A DNA stretch of 64,000 nucleotides, taken from Paracoccus sp. S1E-3. Its GTDB lineage: Bacteria; Pseudomonadota; Alphaproteobacteria; Rhodobacterales; Rhodobacteraceae. The notes under the pieces were generated by a model, which made no database searches, had not been told where the DNA came from, and saw only the letters and a list, made by a program, of their open reading frames with translations. Positions 42,288 through 51,080 of this stretch are shown one piece after another. Positions within the stretch are counted from its first letter, which is position 1, and every line of letters begins with the position of its first letter. A program made the position numbers and the translations under genes. The DNA lies in contig NZ_JACEMU010000013.1 of the NCBI RefSeq assembly GCF_013868135.1, positions 17,297 to 81,296 on the forward strand, read 5' to 3'.

Positions 42288-43802
42288 TTACGAAAGGGTC
42301 ATGGATTGGGGGACGGCTTTGTCGGGCAGCGCCGCGGCGAGGATCTGGTTTTCGCGGAAATCGTCGCGCGCCACCTCGGCATTGATGCGGCCTTCGCACA
42401 TCACCATCAGCCGGTCGCAGATGCCCATCACCTCGGGCAGTTCGGACGAAACGACGACGATCGCCATGCCGTCCTCGGCCAGTTGATACAGTAGGTCGTA
42501 GATTTCGGATTTCGCGCCCACGTCGATGCCGCGCGTGGGCTCATCGATGATCAGCACCCGGATGCCCTGTTCGGACAGCCAGCGGCCCAGAATGACCTTC
42601 TGCTGGTTGCCGCCCGACAGGTTGATGATGTCCTGATGGCGCGAGGGCGTGCGCACCCGCAGCTTCTTGATATAGGTCTCGGCGGTCTCGACCTCCTTCG
42701 CGCGGTTCAGGATGCCCGCGTGCGCGCTGTGGCGGCGCGAGGAGATGTTGATGTTCTCGGCGATCGACCGGCCCTGAATGATGCCGTCATGCTTGCGGTC
42801 CTCGGTGCACAGAACCAACCCGGCGCGGATCATGCCATGCGGGTCGTCCGCCGCGACCGTTGCGCCGTCCAGCGTCAGGACGCCGGTATGGCGCGGATCG
42901 GCGCCATAGATCAGCCGCATCAGCTCCGATCGGCCGGCGCCGATCAGGCCGAAGAAGCCCAGGATCTCGCCCGCGCGGACCTCGAAACTGGCCGGCGCCT
43001 TCAGCCGGCTGCCCGACAGGTTCTCGACCTTCAGCCGGACATTGCCCTGCACGCGCGGGCGATAGCCCCAGATGTCGCTGATCTCGCGCCCGACCATCTC
43101 GGCCACGATCTGTTCGCGGGTCAGCCCTTCCATGCTGGGATGATGGGCGGCCATCCTGCCGTCGCGCAGCACCGTCATGCTGTCGCAAAGACGGAAGATT
43201 TCATCCATCCGGTGCGAGACGTAAAGGATCACCTTCCCCTCGGCCCGCAGCTTGTCGATCATTTTGAACAGCACCTCGCTTTCATGCGAGGACAGCGACG
43301 AGGTCGGCTCATCCAGCGCGATCACGCGGGCATCCAGCATCACCGCCTTGGCGATCTCCACCATCTGGCGTTCGCCGATGGACAGGGATTTCACCTTGCG
43401 GCGCGGATCGACTTCGATGCCGGCCGATTTCAGCCGCGCCGAAACCTCGTCGATCATCCGCCGGCGCGAGATCACGCCGGAAGTCGCGGGAAAGCGCCCC
43501 AGCGTCAGGTTCTCGGCCACCGTCAGTTCGGGAACCAGTTGCAGTTCCTGATGGATGACGATGACACCATTGTCAAAGGCATCGCCGGTCGAGGCGTATT
43601 TCTGTTCCTGCCCGTCGATGCTGATGCGCCCCTCATTGGCGTGAAGATCGCCCGACAGGATCTTGATGAGCGTGGATTTTCCGGCCCCGTTCTCGCCCAT
43701 CAGGCCGTGAACCGCGCCCTTCTCGACGCCGAAGCTGACATCGGACAGCGCCTTCACGCCCGGATAGGTCTTGGTAATGCCGGTGAATTCAAGATAGGCC
43801 AT
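42288..43802 (-). CDS. araG: sugar ABC transporter ATP-binding protein (AraG/MglA type)
   Basis: A 504-residue double ATPase of the carbohydrate-uptake-2 class. N-terminal cassette: Walker A GENGAGKST near residue 37, signature LSIGERQMVEIAKAV near 142, Walker B VIALDEPTSSL. C-terminal cassette has the degenerate Walker A GLIGAGRSEL near 285, a signature LSGGNQQKVILGRWL near 396, and Walker B VLIIDEPTRGIDVGAKSEIY. The degenerate second site is normal for the family. Confidence 0.93.
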   Translation of the reverse strand: MAYLEFTGITKTYPGVKALSDVSFGVEKGAVHGLMGENGAGKSTLIKILSGDLHANEGRISIDGQEQKYASTGDAFDNGVIVIHQELQLVPELTVAENLTLGRFPATSGVISRRRMIDEVSARLKSAGIEVDPRRKVKSLSIGERQMVEIAKAVMLDARVIALDEPTSSLSSHESEVLFKMIDKLRAEGKVILYVSHRMDEIFRLCDSMTVLRDGRMAAHHPSMEGLTREQIVAEMVGREISDIWGYRPRVQGNVRLKVENLSGSRLKAPASFEVRAGEILGFFGLIGAGRSELMRLIYGADPRHTGVLTLDGATVAADDPHGMIRAGLVLCTEDRKHDGIIQGRSIAENINISSRRHSAHAGILNRAKEVETAETYIKKLRVRTPSRHQDIINLSGGNQQKVILGRWLSEQGIRVLIIDEPTRGIDVGAKSEIYDLLYQLAEDGMAIVVVSSELPEVMGICDRLMVMCEGRINAEVARDDFRENQILAAALPDKAVPQSMTLS

Positions 43803-43830
43803 GGCTCCCCCCGCCGATGCCGGTTGCGCG

Positions 43831-43856
43831 CGGGGGCGACACGATCGCCGCCCCCG
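43831..43856 (-). terminator. hairpin between binding-protein and ATPase genes
   Basis: Arms CGGGGGCG (43831-43838) and CGCCCCCG (43849-43856) around a 10-base loop, just after the araF stop. Likely attenuates downstream genes or protects the araF message. Confidence 0.5.
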
Positions 43857-43863
43857 CCGGAGA

Positions 43864-44856
43864 TCATTCGATCCCCAGATCCTTGCGGACCTGTTCGTAA
43901 TTGTCGCGCGTGGCCAGCGTGCCCGAGGTCAGGATCAGCGGCTCGGGCGCCTTGTCATTGGCGATCCATTCATACATGTTCAGCGCCGTTTCATAGCCGT
44001 GACGGCGCGGCGAGATGATGACGGTGCCTGCGAAGCCGGTCGGATCGGGCTTCTTGAATTCGTTGATTGCCGATTCCGCGCCGCCGATGCCGATGGCGAT
44101 GACGTTTTCGGCCGGGATGCCGACGCTTTCGGTGGCGCGCACGGCGCCGAGCGCGGCTTCGTCATTCAGGCCGAAAGCCACCCAATATTTGATGTCGGGA
44201 TGGGCGTTCAGGACCGTGGTGGCGGCGTTCAGCGCCGCTTCGGTATCGGTCTTGGCCTGCGGGGCGTCGAAGATGTTCGCCTCGGGGAAGCCGCCTGCCT
44301 TCAGGACGGAGATCGCGCCCTCGACCCGGTCGGTCGCGGTCGGCAACTGGTCGTAAGACACCCGGATCGCGCCCACATCCGCGATGTTCCAGCCGCGATT
44401 CTTGATCTCGGCCATGATCGCATCGCCCACCGTCTCGCCGATCTTGGTGGCCGAGATGCCCATATGCGGGACCGATTCGATCGGCGCGCCCGAGGCATCG
44501 ACCAGACGGTCGTCGACGGTCATCATCTTCATGTCATTGGCCGCCGCCTTGGCGACCATGCCCGGCCCCAGCTTCACATCCGGGGTGCAGACGATGAAAC
44601 CCTGCACGCCCTGCGCGCCGAGGTTGTCGATGGCCGCCATCAGCTTTTCGCCATCAACCGCGCCGATCTTGACCAGTTCGAAGCCTTTTTCGGCTGCGGC
44701 CTGATCGGCGAATTTCCATTCGTCCTGAAACCACGGTTCTTCGGGTTGTTTCACGATGAAGCCGATCTTCACGTCCTGGGCCTGTGCCGCGCCGAATCCC
44801 ATCAGCGGGGCAGCCGCCAGCGCGCTGACCAGCAGCGCCTTTTTCAAGAAACGCAT
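43864..44856 (-). CDS. araF: periplasmic sugar-binding protein (AraF homologue)
   Basis: A 330-residue protein with signal peptide MRFLKKALLVSALAAAPLMGFGAAQA. The mature start VKIGFIVKQPEEPWFQDEWKFADQA is nearly the same as in E. coli L-arabinose-binding protein, which also binds D-galactose and D-fucose. Further matches are GAVDGEKLMAAIDNLGAQGVQGFIVCTPD, MTVDDRLVD and the C-terminal TRDNYEQVRKDLGIE. The ATG at 44856 follows a GGAGGAGGAG site. With dgo genes adjacent, D-galactose is the probable main ligand. It is divergent from the GntR-led dgo operon. Confidence 0.94.
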   Translation of the reverse strand: MRFLKKALLVSALAAAPLMGFGAAQAQDVKIGFIVKQPEEPWFQDEWKFADQAAAEKGFELVKIGAVDGEKLMAAIDNLGAQGVQGFIVCTPDVKLGPGMVAKAAANDMKMMTVDDRLVDASGAPIESVPHMGISATKIGETVGDAIMAEIKNRGWNIADVGAIRVSYDQLPTATDRVEGAISVLKAGGFPEANIFDAPQAKTDTEAALNAATTVLNAHPDIKYWVAFGLNDEAALGAVRATESVGIPAENVIAIGIGGAESAINEFKKPDPTGFAGTVIISPRRHGYETALNMYEWIANDKAPEPLILTSGTLATRDNYEQVRKDLGIE

Positions 44857-44914
44857 GATTCTCCTCCTCCTGCGTCGGACGGCCTGCAGGCTGCCCTGAC
44901 GAAACGCTAGCTTC

Positions 44915-44951
44915 ATTCATCATACCAGTCAACACCATTGACATGATGAAT
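44915..44951. promoter_or_regulatory. inverted repeat, likely operator of the dgo/ara regulator
   Basis: Arms ATTCATCAT (44915-44923) and ATGATGAAT (44943-44951) match perfectly with 19 bases between them, in the araF / GntR divergent gap. The right arm overlaps the predicted promoter of the GntR-dgo operon. Confidence 0.65.
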
Positions 44952-44966
44952 AAGGCACTGTCTTAT
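44938..44966 (+). promoter_or_regulatory. predicted promoter of the GntR-dgo operon
   Basis: TTGACA (44938-44943), 17-base spacer, TCTTAT (44961-44966), followed by a GAGGAGGAG site and the ATG at 44986. Good match to a housekeeping promoter; overlaps the inverted repeat. Confidence 0.6.
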
Positions 44967-44985
44967 GGACAGAGGAGGAGCCGTG

Positions 44986-45744
44986 ATGCCTGACCAATCC
45001 ATCCGCAACGATCGCGCGCCGGCCGGACCGCGCCGGCCGCGGGTGCTGCCCGATGTGGTGCGCAGTCTTGCGGCGGGCATCCTCTCGGGCCGGATCGAAC
45101 CCGGCGCGGCGTTGCCGCGCGAGGCCGATCTCAGCGTGGAATACGGGGTCAGCCGTACCGTCATCCGCGAGGCGCTGAAGACGCTGGCCGCCAAAGGGTT
45201 GGTCAGCATCCGCTCGCGCGTGGGCACAGTGGTCAATGACTCCGACGAGTGGAACATCATCGATCCGCAGGTGCTTGAATGGTATGGCCCCGATGCGCTC
45301 GATCAGAGGTTGCAGGCGGCGATCCTCGAAACCCGGATCGCGATCGAGCCGCTGATTGCGGAACTTGCCGCCAAGCGCGCGACCCTGCAGGAAATCGCCA
45401 ATCTGGAAGCCGCGTGGCGCGGTATGGCGGACGCCGGGGCCGATGTCGCGGCTTTCGTTCAGGCGGATATCGAGTTTCACCAAATCCTTTACCGCACTAG
45501 TCACAACCCGGTGTTCCGCCAGATCGGCAATATGATCGACGCCGCGCTGCGCTCGACGCTGGAGGTGACGGCGACGATTTCCCCCGATCAGCGCGCCGAG
45601 GCGGTTCGCGTCCATGGTGAACTGGTCGAGGCATTGCGCCTGCGCGATCCCGACGCCGCGCTCAAGGCGGCCAATGCCATCCTTCGCCTCGCCAGACGCG
45701 ATCTGGCCGCATCGACCCAGAAGACACCCGTTTCGCAAGAGTGA
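44986..45744 (+). CDS. FadR-type GntR transcriptional regulator of galactose/galactonate genes
   Basis: A 252-residue regulator with a GntR winged helix (about residues 15-80: GRIEPGAALPREADLSVEYGVSRTVIREALKTLAAKGLVSIRSRVGTVV) and a C-terminal FCD domain with metal-binding Asp/His positions (DIEFHQILYR; VHGELVEALRLRD). The start at 44986 (MPDQSIRN) has GGAGG upstream; an ATG at 44965 lies within the predicted -10 box. The dgoD gene follows after 6 bases, so the regulator is part of the operon it likely represses. Confidence 0.9.
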   Translation: MPDQSIRNDRAPAGPRRPRVLPDVVRSLAAGILSGRIEPGAALPREADLSVEYGVSRTVIREALKTLAAKGLVSIRSRVGTVVNDSDEWNIIDPQVLEWYGPDALDQRLQAAILETRIAIEPLIAELAAKRATLQEIANLEAAWRGMADAGADVAAFVQADIEFHQILYRTSHNPVFRQIGNMIDAALRSTLEVTATISPDQRAEAVRVHGELVEALRLRDPDAALKAANAILRLARRDLAASTQKTPVSQE

Positions 45745-45750
45745 GCAAAC

Positions 45751-46899
45751 ATGAAAATTACCGCGCTCAAGACCTTTATCGTGCCACCGCGCTGGCTGTT
45801 TCTGAAGATCGAGACCGATGAGGGCGTCTCGGGCTGGGGCGAGCCTGTCATCGAGGGCCGCGCCCTGACCGTCGAGGCCGCCGTCCACGAAATGTCGGAT
45901 TACCTGATCGGTCAGGACCCGCGCCGGATCGAGGATCACTGGCAGGTCATGTATCGCGGCGGCTTCTATCGCGGCGGCCCGATCCTGATGAGCGCGATCG
46001 CCGGCATCGATCAGGCTTTGTGGGACATCAAGGGCCGCGCGCTTGGGGTGCCGGTCCACGAACTTCTGGGCGGCCAGTGCCGCGACCGGATCAAGGTCTA
46101 TTCCTGGATCGGCGGCGACCGCCCGGCTGAGGTGGCGCAGGGGGCGAAGGACGTGGTCGAGCGCGGTTTCACGGCGCTGAAGATGAACGGCACCGAGGAA
46201 CTGCAGATCGTCGACAGCCACGACAAGATCGACGCCGCCGTCGAACGCGTCGCCATGGTGCGCGAGGCGGTCGGCCCGAATATCGGCATTGCCGTCGATT
46301 TCCACGGCCGCGTCCATCGCCCGATGGCCCGCGCCCTGGTCAAGGAACTGGAACCCTATCGCCTCATGTTCATCGAGGAACCGGTGTTGAGCGAGAATAC
46401 CGAGGCTTTACGCGATATTGCCTCGCTTTCCTCGACCCCGATTGCGCTGGGCGAACGGCTGTTCAGCCGCTGGGATTTCAAATCGGTGCTGGAACAGGCG
46501 GTCGTGGACATTCTGCAGCCTGACCTGTCCCATGCCGGCGGCATCACCGAATGCCGCAAGATCGCCAGCATGGCCGAGGCCTATGACGTGGCCATCGCCC
46601 CCCATTGCCCGCTGGGTCCGATCGCGCTGGCGGCCTGCCTGCAACTGGATGCGGTCAGCTATAACGCCTTCATTCAGGAACAGAGCCTCGGCATCCATTA
46701 CAATGCCTCGAACGATCTTCTGGATTACGCGCAGAACAAGGACGTGTTCCGCTATGAAAACGGCATGGTCGACATTCCCTCCGGTCCGGGGCTGGGCGTC
46801 GATGTGGACGAGGAATATGTGATCGAGCGCGCGAAAGAGGGGCATCGCTGGCGCAACCCGATCTGGCGTCACGCGGACGGGTCTTTCGCCGAATGGTGA
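45751..46899 (+). CDS. dgoD: D-galactonate dehydratase
   Basis: A 382-residue enolase-superfamily dehydratase that converts D-galactonate to 2-keto-3-deoxygalactonate. Length equals E. coli DgoD, and long stretches agree ([87 protein letters not shown]). Metal ligands and catalytic bases are visible as [21 protein letters not shown] and IAPHCP. It overlaps the lactonase gene by 7 bases. Confidence 0.96.
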   Translation: MKITALKTFIVPPRWLFLKIETDEGVSGWGEPVIEGRALTVEAAVHEMSDYLIGQDPRRIEDHWQVMYRGGFYRGGPILMSAIAGIDQALWDIKGRALGVPVHELLGGQCRDRIKVYSWIGGDRPAEVAQGAKDVVERGFTALKMNGTEELQIVDSHDKIDAAVERVAMVREAVGPNIGIAVDFHGRVHRPMARALVKELEPYRLMFIEEPVLSENTEALRDIASLSSTPIALGERLFSRWDFKSVLEQAVVDILQPDLSHAGGITECRKIASMAEAYDVAIAPHCPLGPIALAACLQLDAVSYNAFIQEQSLGIHYNASNDLLDYAQNKDVFRYENGMVDIPSGPGLGVDVDEEYVIERAKEGHRWRNPIWRHADGSFAEW

Positions 46900-47765
46900 T
46901 TCTGGACGATCACCGCCTCGAACTGGGCGAGGGACCGGGCTATGACCCGGCGACCGGCCTCGCCTGGTGGTTCGACATTGTCGGGCGCCGGCTTTTCACC
47001 CGCGCCGGTGCCGATGACGGGCTTGGCACCGAAACTCAGGTGTTCGATCTGCCCATCGCCGCCAGCGCCCTGGCCTTTGTCGAGGATGGCAGCCGCCAGT
47101 TGCTGCTGGCCGAGGACGGGCTCTACCTGCGCGATCCGGTTTCGGGCGCGCTGGAATCGCACCTGCCACTCGAAGCCGACAATCCCGCCACCCGCTCGAA
47201 CGACGCGCGCGTCCATCCCTCGGGCGCGTTCTGGGTCAGCACCATGGGCTGGCAGACGGAACCCGGCGCGGGCAGCATCTATCACTATCGCGCGGGTCGG
47301 CTGCAACGGCTGTTCGAGGGCGTGACGATCCCGAACGCCATCTGCTTTTCGCCCGATGGCCGCATCGCCTATTACGCCGATACCGCGCGCAACACCGTGT
47401 TCCGGGTCGCCACCGATCCGGCGACCGGCCTGCCCGGCGGTGCGCCCGAGGTTTTCCTGACCGATTTCGACGGCGGCCCCGATGGCGCGGTGACCGATGC
47501 CGCCGGCAATATCTGGATCGCGATCTGGGGCGCGGGCCGGGTGGCGGGTTTTGCCCCCGATGGCCGCGTGATCGGCAGCATTGCGGTCGGCGCGGCCCAC
47601 GCCAGTTGTCCCGCCTTCATCGGCGCCGACGCGCGGCGGATGCTGGTCACCAGCGCCCGGCTGGGCCTCGACGAGGCGCAGTTGCGTGCCGCGCCTGATG
47701 CTGGCGCGACCTTCTGCATCGACATCGATTTCGCGGGAAAATTCGATCCGAGGGTGATGCTATGA
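46893..47765 (+). CDS. SMP-30/gluconolactonase family lactonase
   Basis: A 290-residue six-bladed beta-propeller of the SMP-30/regucalcin family, expected to hydrolyse galactono-lactone to galactonate. Seen: [25 protein letters not shown] at the N-terminus with the metal-ligand Glu, [17 protein letters not shown] near 105 (Asn and Asp ligands), and [27 protein letters not shown] near 200. Function is inferred from its place between dgoD and dgoK. Confidence 0.9.
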   Translation: MVILDDHRLELGEGPGYDPATGLAWWFDIVGRRLFTRAGADDGLGTETQVFDLPIAASALAFVEDGSRQLLLAEDGLYLRDPVSGALESHLPLEADNPATRSNDARVHPSGAFWVSTMGWQTEPGAGSIYHYRAGRLQRLFEGVTIPNAICFSPDGRIAYYADTARNTVFRVATDPATGLPGGAPEVFLTDFDGGPDGAVTDAAGNIWIAIWGAGRVAGFAPDGRVIGSIAVGAAHASCPAFIGADARRMLVTSARLGLDEAQLRAAPDAGATFCIDIDFAGKFDPRVML

Positions 47766-48679
47766 CGGCGGATTTTGCGGCGGTTGACTGGGGCACCTCC
47801 AGTTTCCGGCTGTGGCTGATGGGATTTGACGGGCAGGTCTACGGCGAAAGCCGGGGGTCCGAGGGGATGCAGCATTGCACAACCGCCGGCTTCGCCCCGG
47901 TGTTGGAAGACCATCTCGACCGTGCGGGCGCAGCGCCGGGTCTGCGCGTCCTGATCTGCGGCATGGCCGGCGCGCGGCAGGGTTGGGTCGAGGCGCCCTA
48001 TGCCGATCTGCCCGCGCCGGTCACCGCGCTGGCTGCGCAGGCGGTGCAGCTGGCCGCTGACAAGGCCGGGGACCGCGAAATCCGCATCCTGCCGGGTCTG
48101 GCGCAGCGCGACCCCGCCGCGCCGGACGTGATGCGCGGCGAGGAAACCCAGCTTCTGGGCATGGCCCGCGACGGGATCGAGGGGCTGGTCTGCATGCCCG
48201 GCACCCATTGCAAATGGGCGCGCCTGGAGGGCGGCGCGGTGACCGGCTTCAAAAGCTACATGACCGGCGAGCTGTTCGAACTGCTGCGCCGCCAGAGCAT
48301 CCTGCGCCACGCGATGCCGGATGAGGGGCGCTTTGCTCCCGACGATCCGGCCTTTGTCGCCGCGCTGGATCAGGCCATCGCCGATCCGGCCATGCTGCCG
48401 GGCGCGCTGTTCGGCCTGCGGGCCGGGCAACTGCTGGACTTCAGCACCCGCGAACAGGCGCTGGCACGGCTTTCCGGCCTGCTGATCGGGGCCGAGGTCG
48501 GGCGCGAGGCGGCGCTGGCGGCCCCCGCCCATATCACGCTGGTCGGGCAGGAAGGCCTGGGCGCGCTTTACGCCGCCGCGCTGGAACGGGCCGGCTATGC
48601 GCTGAACATCACCGATGCGGAAACGGCGTCACGTCAGGGTTTGCTGGCGGCCGCCATTGAAATCTGGGGGAAGAAATGA
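47762..48679 (+). CDS. dgoK: 2-dehydro-3-deoxygalactonokinase
   Basis: A 305-residue kinase that phosphorylates 2-keto-3-deoxygalactonate at C6. Family pattern: FAAVDWGTSSFRLWLM at the N-terminus (phosphate loop), ICGMAGARQGWVEAPYADLPAP near 62, MPGTHCKWARLEGGAVTGFKSYMTGELFELLRRQSIL near 145, and the C-terminal LVGQEGLGALYAAALERAGY. It overlaps both neighbours by 4 bases (ATGA). Confidence 0.93.
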   Translation: MTADFAAVDWGTSSFRLWLMGFDGQVYGESRGSEGMQHCTTAGFAPVLEDHLDRAGAAPGLRVLICGMAGARQGWVEAPYADLPAPVTALAAQAVQLAADKAGDREIRILPGLAQRDPAAPDVMRGEETQLLGMARDGIEGLVCMPGTHCKWARLEGGAVTGFKSYMTGELFELLRRQSILRHAMPDEGRFAPDDPAFVAALDQAIADPAMLPGALFGLRAGQLLDFSTREQALARLSGLLIGAEVGREAALAAPAHITLVGQEGLGALYAAALERAGYALNITDAETASRQGLLAAAIEIWGKK

Positions 48680-49308
48680 CGAAACATGTTCCATGGCCCA
48701 ATCTGAAGCGCGGGCTGGTCGCGATCCTGCGGGGCATCACCCCGTCCGAAGCCGAGGCTGTGGCCGAGCTGCTGGTCGAGGAGGGCTTCGAGGCGCTGGA
48801 AATCCCCTTGAACTCGCCCGAGCCGCTCCGCTCGATCGAGCGGGTGGCCGCGCGCGTGGGCAAGCAGGCCCTTGTCGGCGGCGGCACCATGCTGACCACC
48901 GGGGATGTCGATCAGGTCGCGGCGGCGGGGGGCCGGCTGATGGTCAGCCCGAACATGCGCCCCACCGTCATCAGCCATGCGGCGCAGGCCGGAATGGTCA
49001 CGATGCCCGGCGTGCTGTCCCCGACCGAGGCGTTCGGCGCACTGGAAGCCGGAGCATCCGGGCTGAAATTCTTTCCCGCCTCGCTGCTGGGGCCGGGCGG
49101 ACTGGCGGCCATCATGACCGTGCTGCCCAAGGGCACCGTGGTCGGCGCTGTCGGCGGGGTCGGACCCGACAACATGGCCGAATACATGCGTGCGGGCATC
49201 ACCACCTTCGGTATGGGCACCTCGGTCTACCGGCCCGGTGACGGCATCGCCGAGGTGCGCGAAAAGGCACGCGCGCTGATCGCGGCCTATGACCGGGCAC
49301 GGGGGTAG
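48676..49308 (+). CDS. dgoA: 2-dehydro-3-deoxy-6-phosphogalactonate aldolase
   Basis: A 210-residue class I aldolase that splits KDPGal to pyruvate and glyceraldehyde 3-phosphate. Catalytic Glu in EEGFEALEIPLNSPEPL near residue 41, GGGTMLTT near 73, and Schiff-base Lys in GASGLKFFPASLLGPGG near 130. It completes the galactonate branch. No aldehyde or pyruvate gene follows; a new promoter region begins after it. Confidence 0.95.
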   Translation: MTKHVPWPNLKRGLVAILRGITPSEAEAVAELLVEEGFEALEIPLNSPEPLRSIERVAARVGKQALVGGGTMLTTGDVDQVAAAGGRLMVSPNMRPTVISHAAQAGMVTMPGVLSPTEAFGALEAGASGLKFFPASLLGPGGLAAIMTVLPKGTVVGAVGGVGPDNMAEYMRAGITTFGMGTSVYRPGDGIAEVREKARALIAAYDRARG

Positions 49309-49435
49309 CAGCACCGCTCCTGACCATATTGCGCGCCAGACCTGCGGCTCTGGTCGCGGGTGACGCGCGAAAATCGTTGTTTGTCATATAAACATACATT
49401 ATCAGGATACGCAGTCGAATCATGGGGAGGACAGG

Positions 49436-50467
49436 ATGTCGACACGTTTCCAAGCTTTCACGCCGCTCGGGCCGGCCATTGTCGCGGCGGCTTTCGCCGG
49501 GGCGTTCCCTGCCGTCGCGCAGGAGTTTTCGTTCAAGTTCCAGTCCAGCGATCCGGCCGGGAACCCGACCTTCATGGTCGAACAGGAATGGGCCAAGGGG
49601 ATCGAGGAGGCCTCGGGCGGCCGGCTGAAGATCGAGGTTCTGCCGGTCGATTCCGTCGTCGCCTATAACGAGACGCATGACTCGGTCGCCGCCGGCATTC
49701 TGGATGGCCACATGACTTCGGTCGAATACATGGCCGGCAAGGATCCGGCCTTCGGCCTGATCGGCAATACGGTCGGCGCATGGTCGTCGCCCGACGAGAT
49801 GATCGGCTATATGAAGAATGGCGGTGGCACCGATCTGATCCGCGAAATGCTGGGCGAATACGGGCTTTACTTCATCGGCGGCGTGCCGGGCGGGCTGGAA
49901 GCCTTCGTGTCGCGGGTGCCGATCGACACCGTCGAGGATCTGCGCGGCGTCAAACTGCGCGCGCCCGAAGGTCTGGTGCAGGAGGTCTTTGCGGCAGCGG
50001 GCGCAAGCCCCGTCAACCTGCCATCTTCCGAGGTGTATACCTCGCTCGACAAGCATGTGATCGACGCGGCCGATTATTCCACCTTCGCCGCCAATCAGGC
50101 CGGCGGCCTGAACAAGATCGCCCCCAACCCGATCTATCCGGGTTTCCATTCCATGCCTCTGGTCGAGGTGTCGATGAATCAGGCGAAATGGGACGGCCTG
50201 CCCGACGACCTGAAAACCCTGCTGACGACAGAGGTCGAGGATCTGGCGGTATCGCTGAACGAAACGCTGCGCGAAAAGGACAAGGCCGCCGTCGCCGAAG
50301 CTATCGCCGAAGGCGTGACCATCCATGACTGGTCCCCGGAGGAGCGCAAGAAGTTCCGTGCCATCGCCCAGTCGAAATGGAAGGATGTCGCCGCACGCAG
50401 TCCGAATGCCCAACGGGTCTATGATTCCGTGACCGCCTATCTGACCGCGCAGGGTCTGCTGGAGTGA
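49436..50467 (+). CDS. TRAP transporter periplasmic binding protein (DctP family)
   Basis: A 343-residue binding protein with signal peptide (FQAFTPLGPAIVAAAFAGAFPAVAQE). DctP features: EQEWAKGIEEASGGRLKIEVLPVDS near residue 45, VEDLRGVKLRAPEGLVQEVFAAAGASPVNLPSSEVYTSLDKHVIDAADY near 165 with the ligand Arg, and GFHSMPLVEVSMNQAKWDGLP near 240. The ATG follows a GGGGAGGA site. First gene of a five-gene operon with a DgoD-like dehydratase and DapA-type aldolase, so an aldonate or related sugar acid is the probable ligand. Confidence 0.92.
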   Translation: MSTRFQAFTPLGPAIVAAAFAGAFPAVAQEFSFKFQSSDPAGNPTFMVEQEWAKGIEEASGGRLKIEVLPVDSVVAYNETHDSVAAGILDGHMTSVEYMAGKDPAFGLIGNTVGAWSSPDEMIGYMKNGGGTDLIREMLGEYGLYFIGGVPGGLEAFVSRVPIDTVEDLRGVKLRAPEGLVQEVFAAAGASPVNLPSSEVYTSLDKHVIDAADYSTFAANQAGGLNKIAPNPIYPGFHSMPLVEVSMNQAKWDGLPDDLKTLLTTEVEDLAVSLNETLREKDKAAVAEAIAEGVTIHDWSPEERKKFRAIAQSKWKDVAARSPNAQRVYDSVTAYLTAQGLLE

Positions 50468-50474
50468 TGCCGTT

Positions 50475-50499
50475 GCGGGGCCGGTGCATCCGGCCCCGC
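50475..50499 (+). terminator. hairpin after the binding-protein gene
   Basis: Perfect 10-bp arms GCGGGGCCGG (50475-50484) and CCGGCCCCGC (50490-50499), loop TGCAT, in the gap before the small permease gene. No T-run; likely a stabilising or attenuating hairpin. Confidence 0.5.
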
Positions 50500-50525
50500 C
50501 AACCTATGCGAGGGGAGAGACGCAT

Positions 50526-51080
50526 ATGGAAGATCCGCTGCCACCCGTGGCGCCCGCGCCGGCACCGCCAGAACACGATCACGGGCTGTTCGCCCGTGTC
50601 ATCACCGCCATCGGACGGCCATTTTCGCTGGTTTATGTCTTCATCATGGCGATCCTGATCTACGAGGTCGTGCTGCGTTATGTCTTCAGGCTGCCGACGC
50701 TGTGGGTGCATGAAACCTCGACCTTCCTCAGCGCCGTGGCCTTCCTGGTCGGCGGCGTCTATTGCGTCGCCACCAACCGGCATATCCGCATCGTCCTGCT
50801 TTACGATGCCGTAGGACCCCGCATCCGCCGTTGGCTGGACGTGTTCATCTATGCCATCTGCGCGGCCTCGACGCTGTTCTTCAGCTATGGCGCCTGGCTT
50901 TCGGCCAAGCGGGCCATCTTCGCGCCTTCGGGCCAGTTCCGGCTGGAAACCAGCGGCACCGCCTGGAACCCGCCCTATCCGTCGCTTCTCAAGCTGCTGA
51001 TGGTTGCCGCACTGCTGGCGATGTCGGTGCAGTTCCTGATCTTCATGCTGCGCGCGCTGCGCCGGAAGGAAACCCATTGA
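50526..51080 (+). CDS. TRAP transporter small permease (DctQ family)
   Basis: A 184-residue subunit with a Pro-rich hydrophilic N-terminus (PPVAPAPAPPEHDH) and four helices. The family pattern is YEVVLRYVFRLPTLWVHETSTFLSAVAFLVGG around residues 40-71. The ATG at 50526 has a GGGGAGAG site; an upstream in-frame ATG at 50484 lies inside the hairpin. It overlaps the large permease start by one base (TGATG). Confidence 0.92.
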   Translation: MEDPLPPVAPAPAPPEHDHGLFARVITAIGRPFSLVYVFIMAILIYEVVLRYVFRLPTLWVHETSTFLSAVAFLVGGVYCVATNRHIRIVLLYDAVGPRIRRWLDVFIYAICAASTLFFSYGAWLSAKRAIFAPSGQFRLETSGTAWNPPYPSLLKLLMVAALLAMSVQFLIFMLRALRRKETH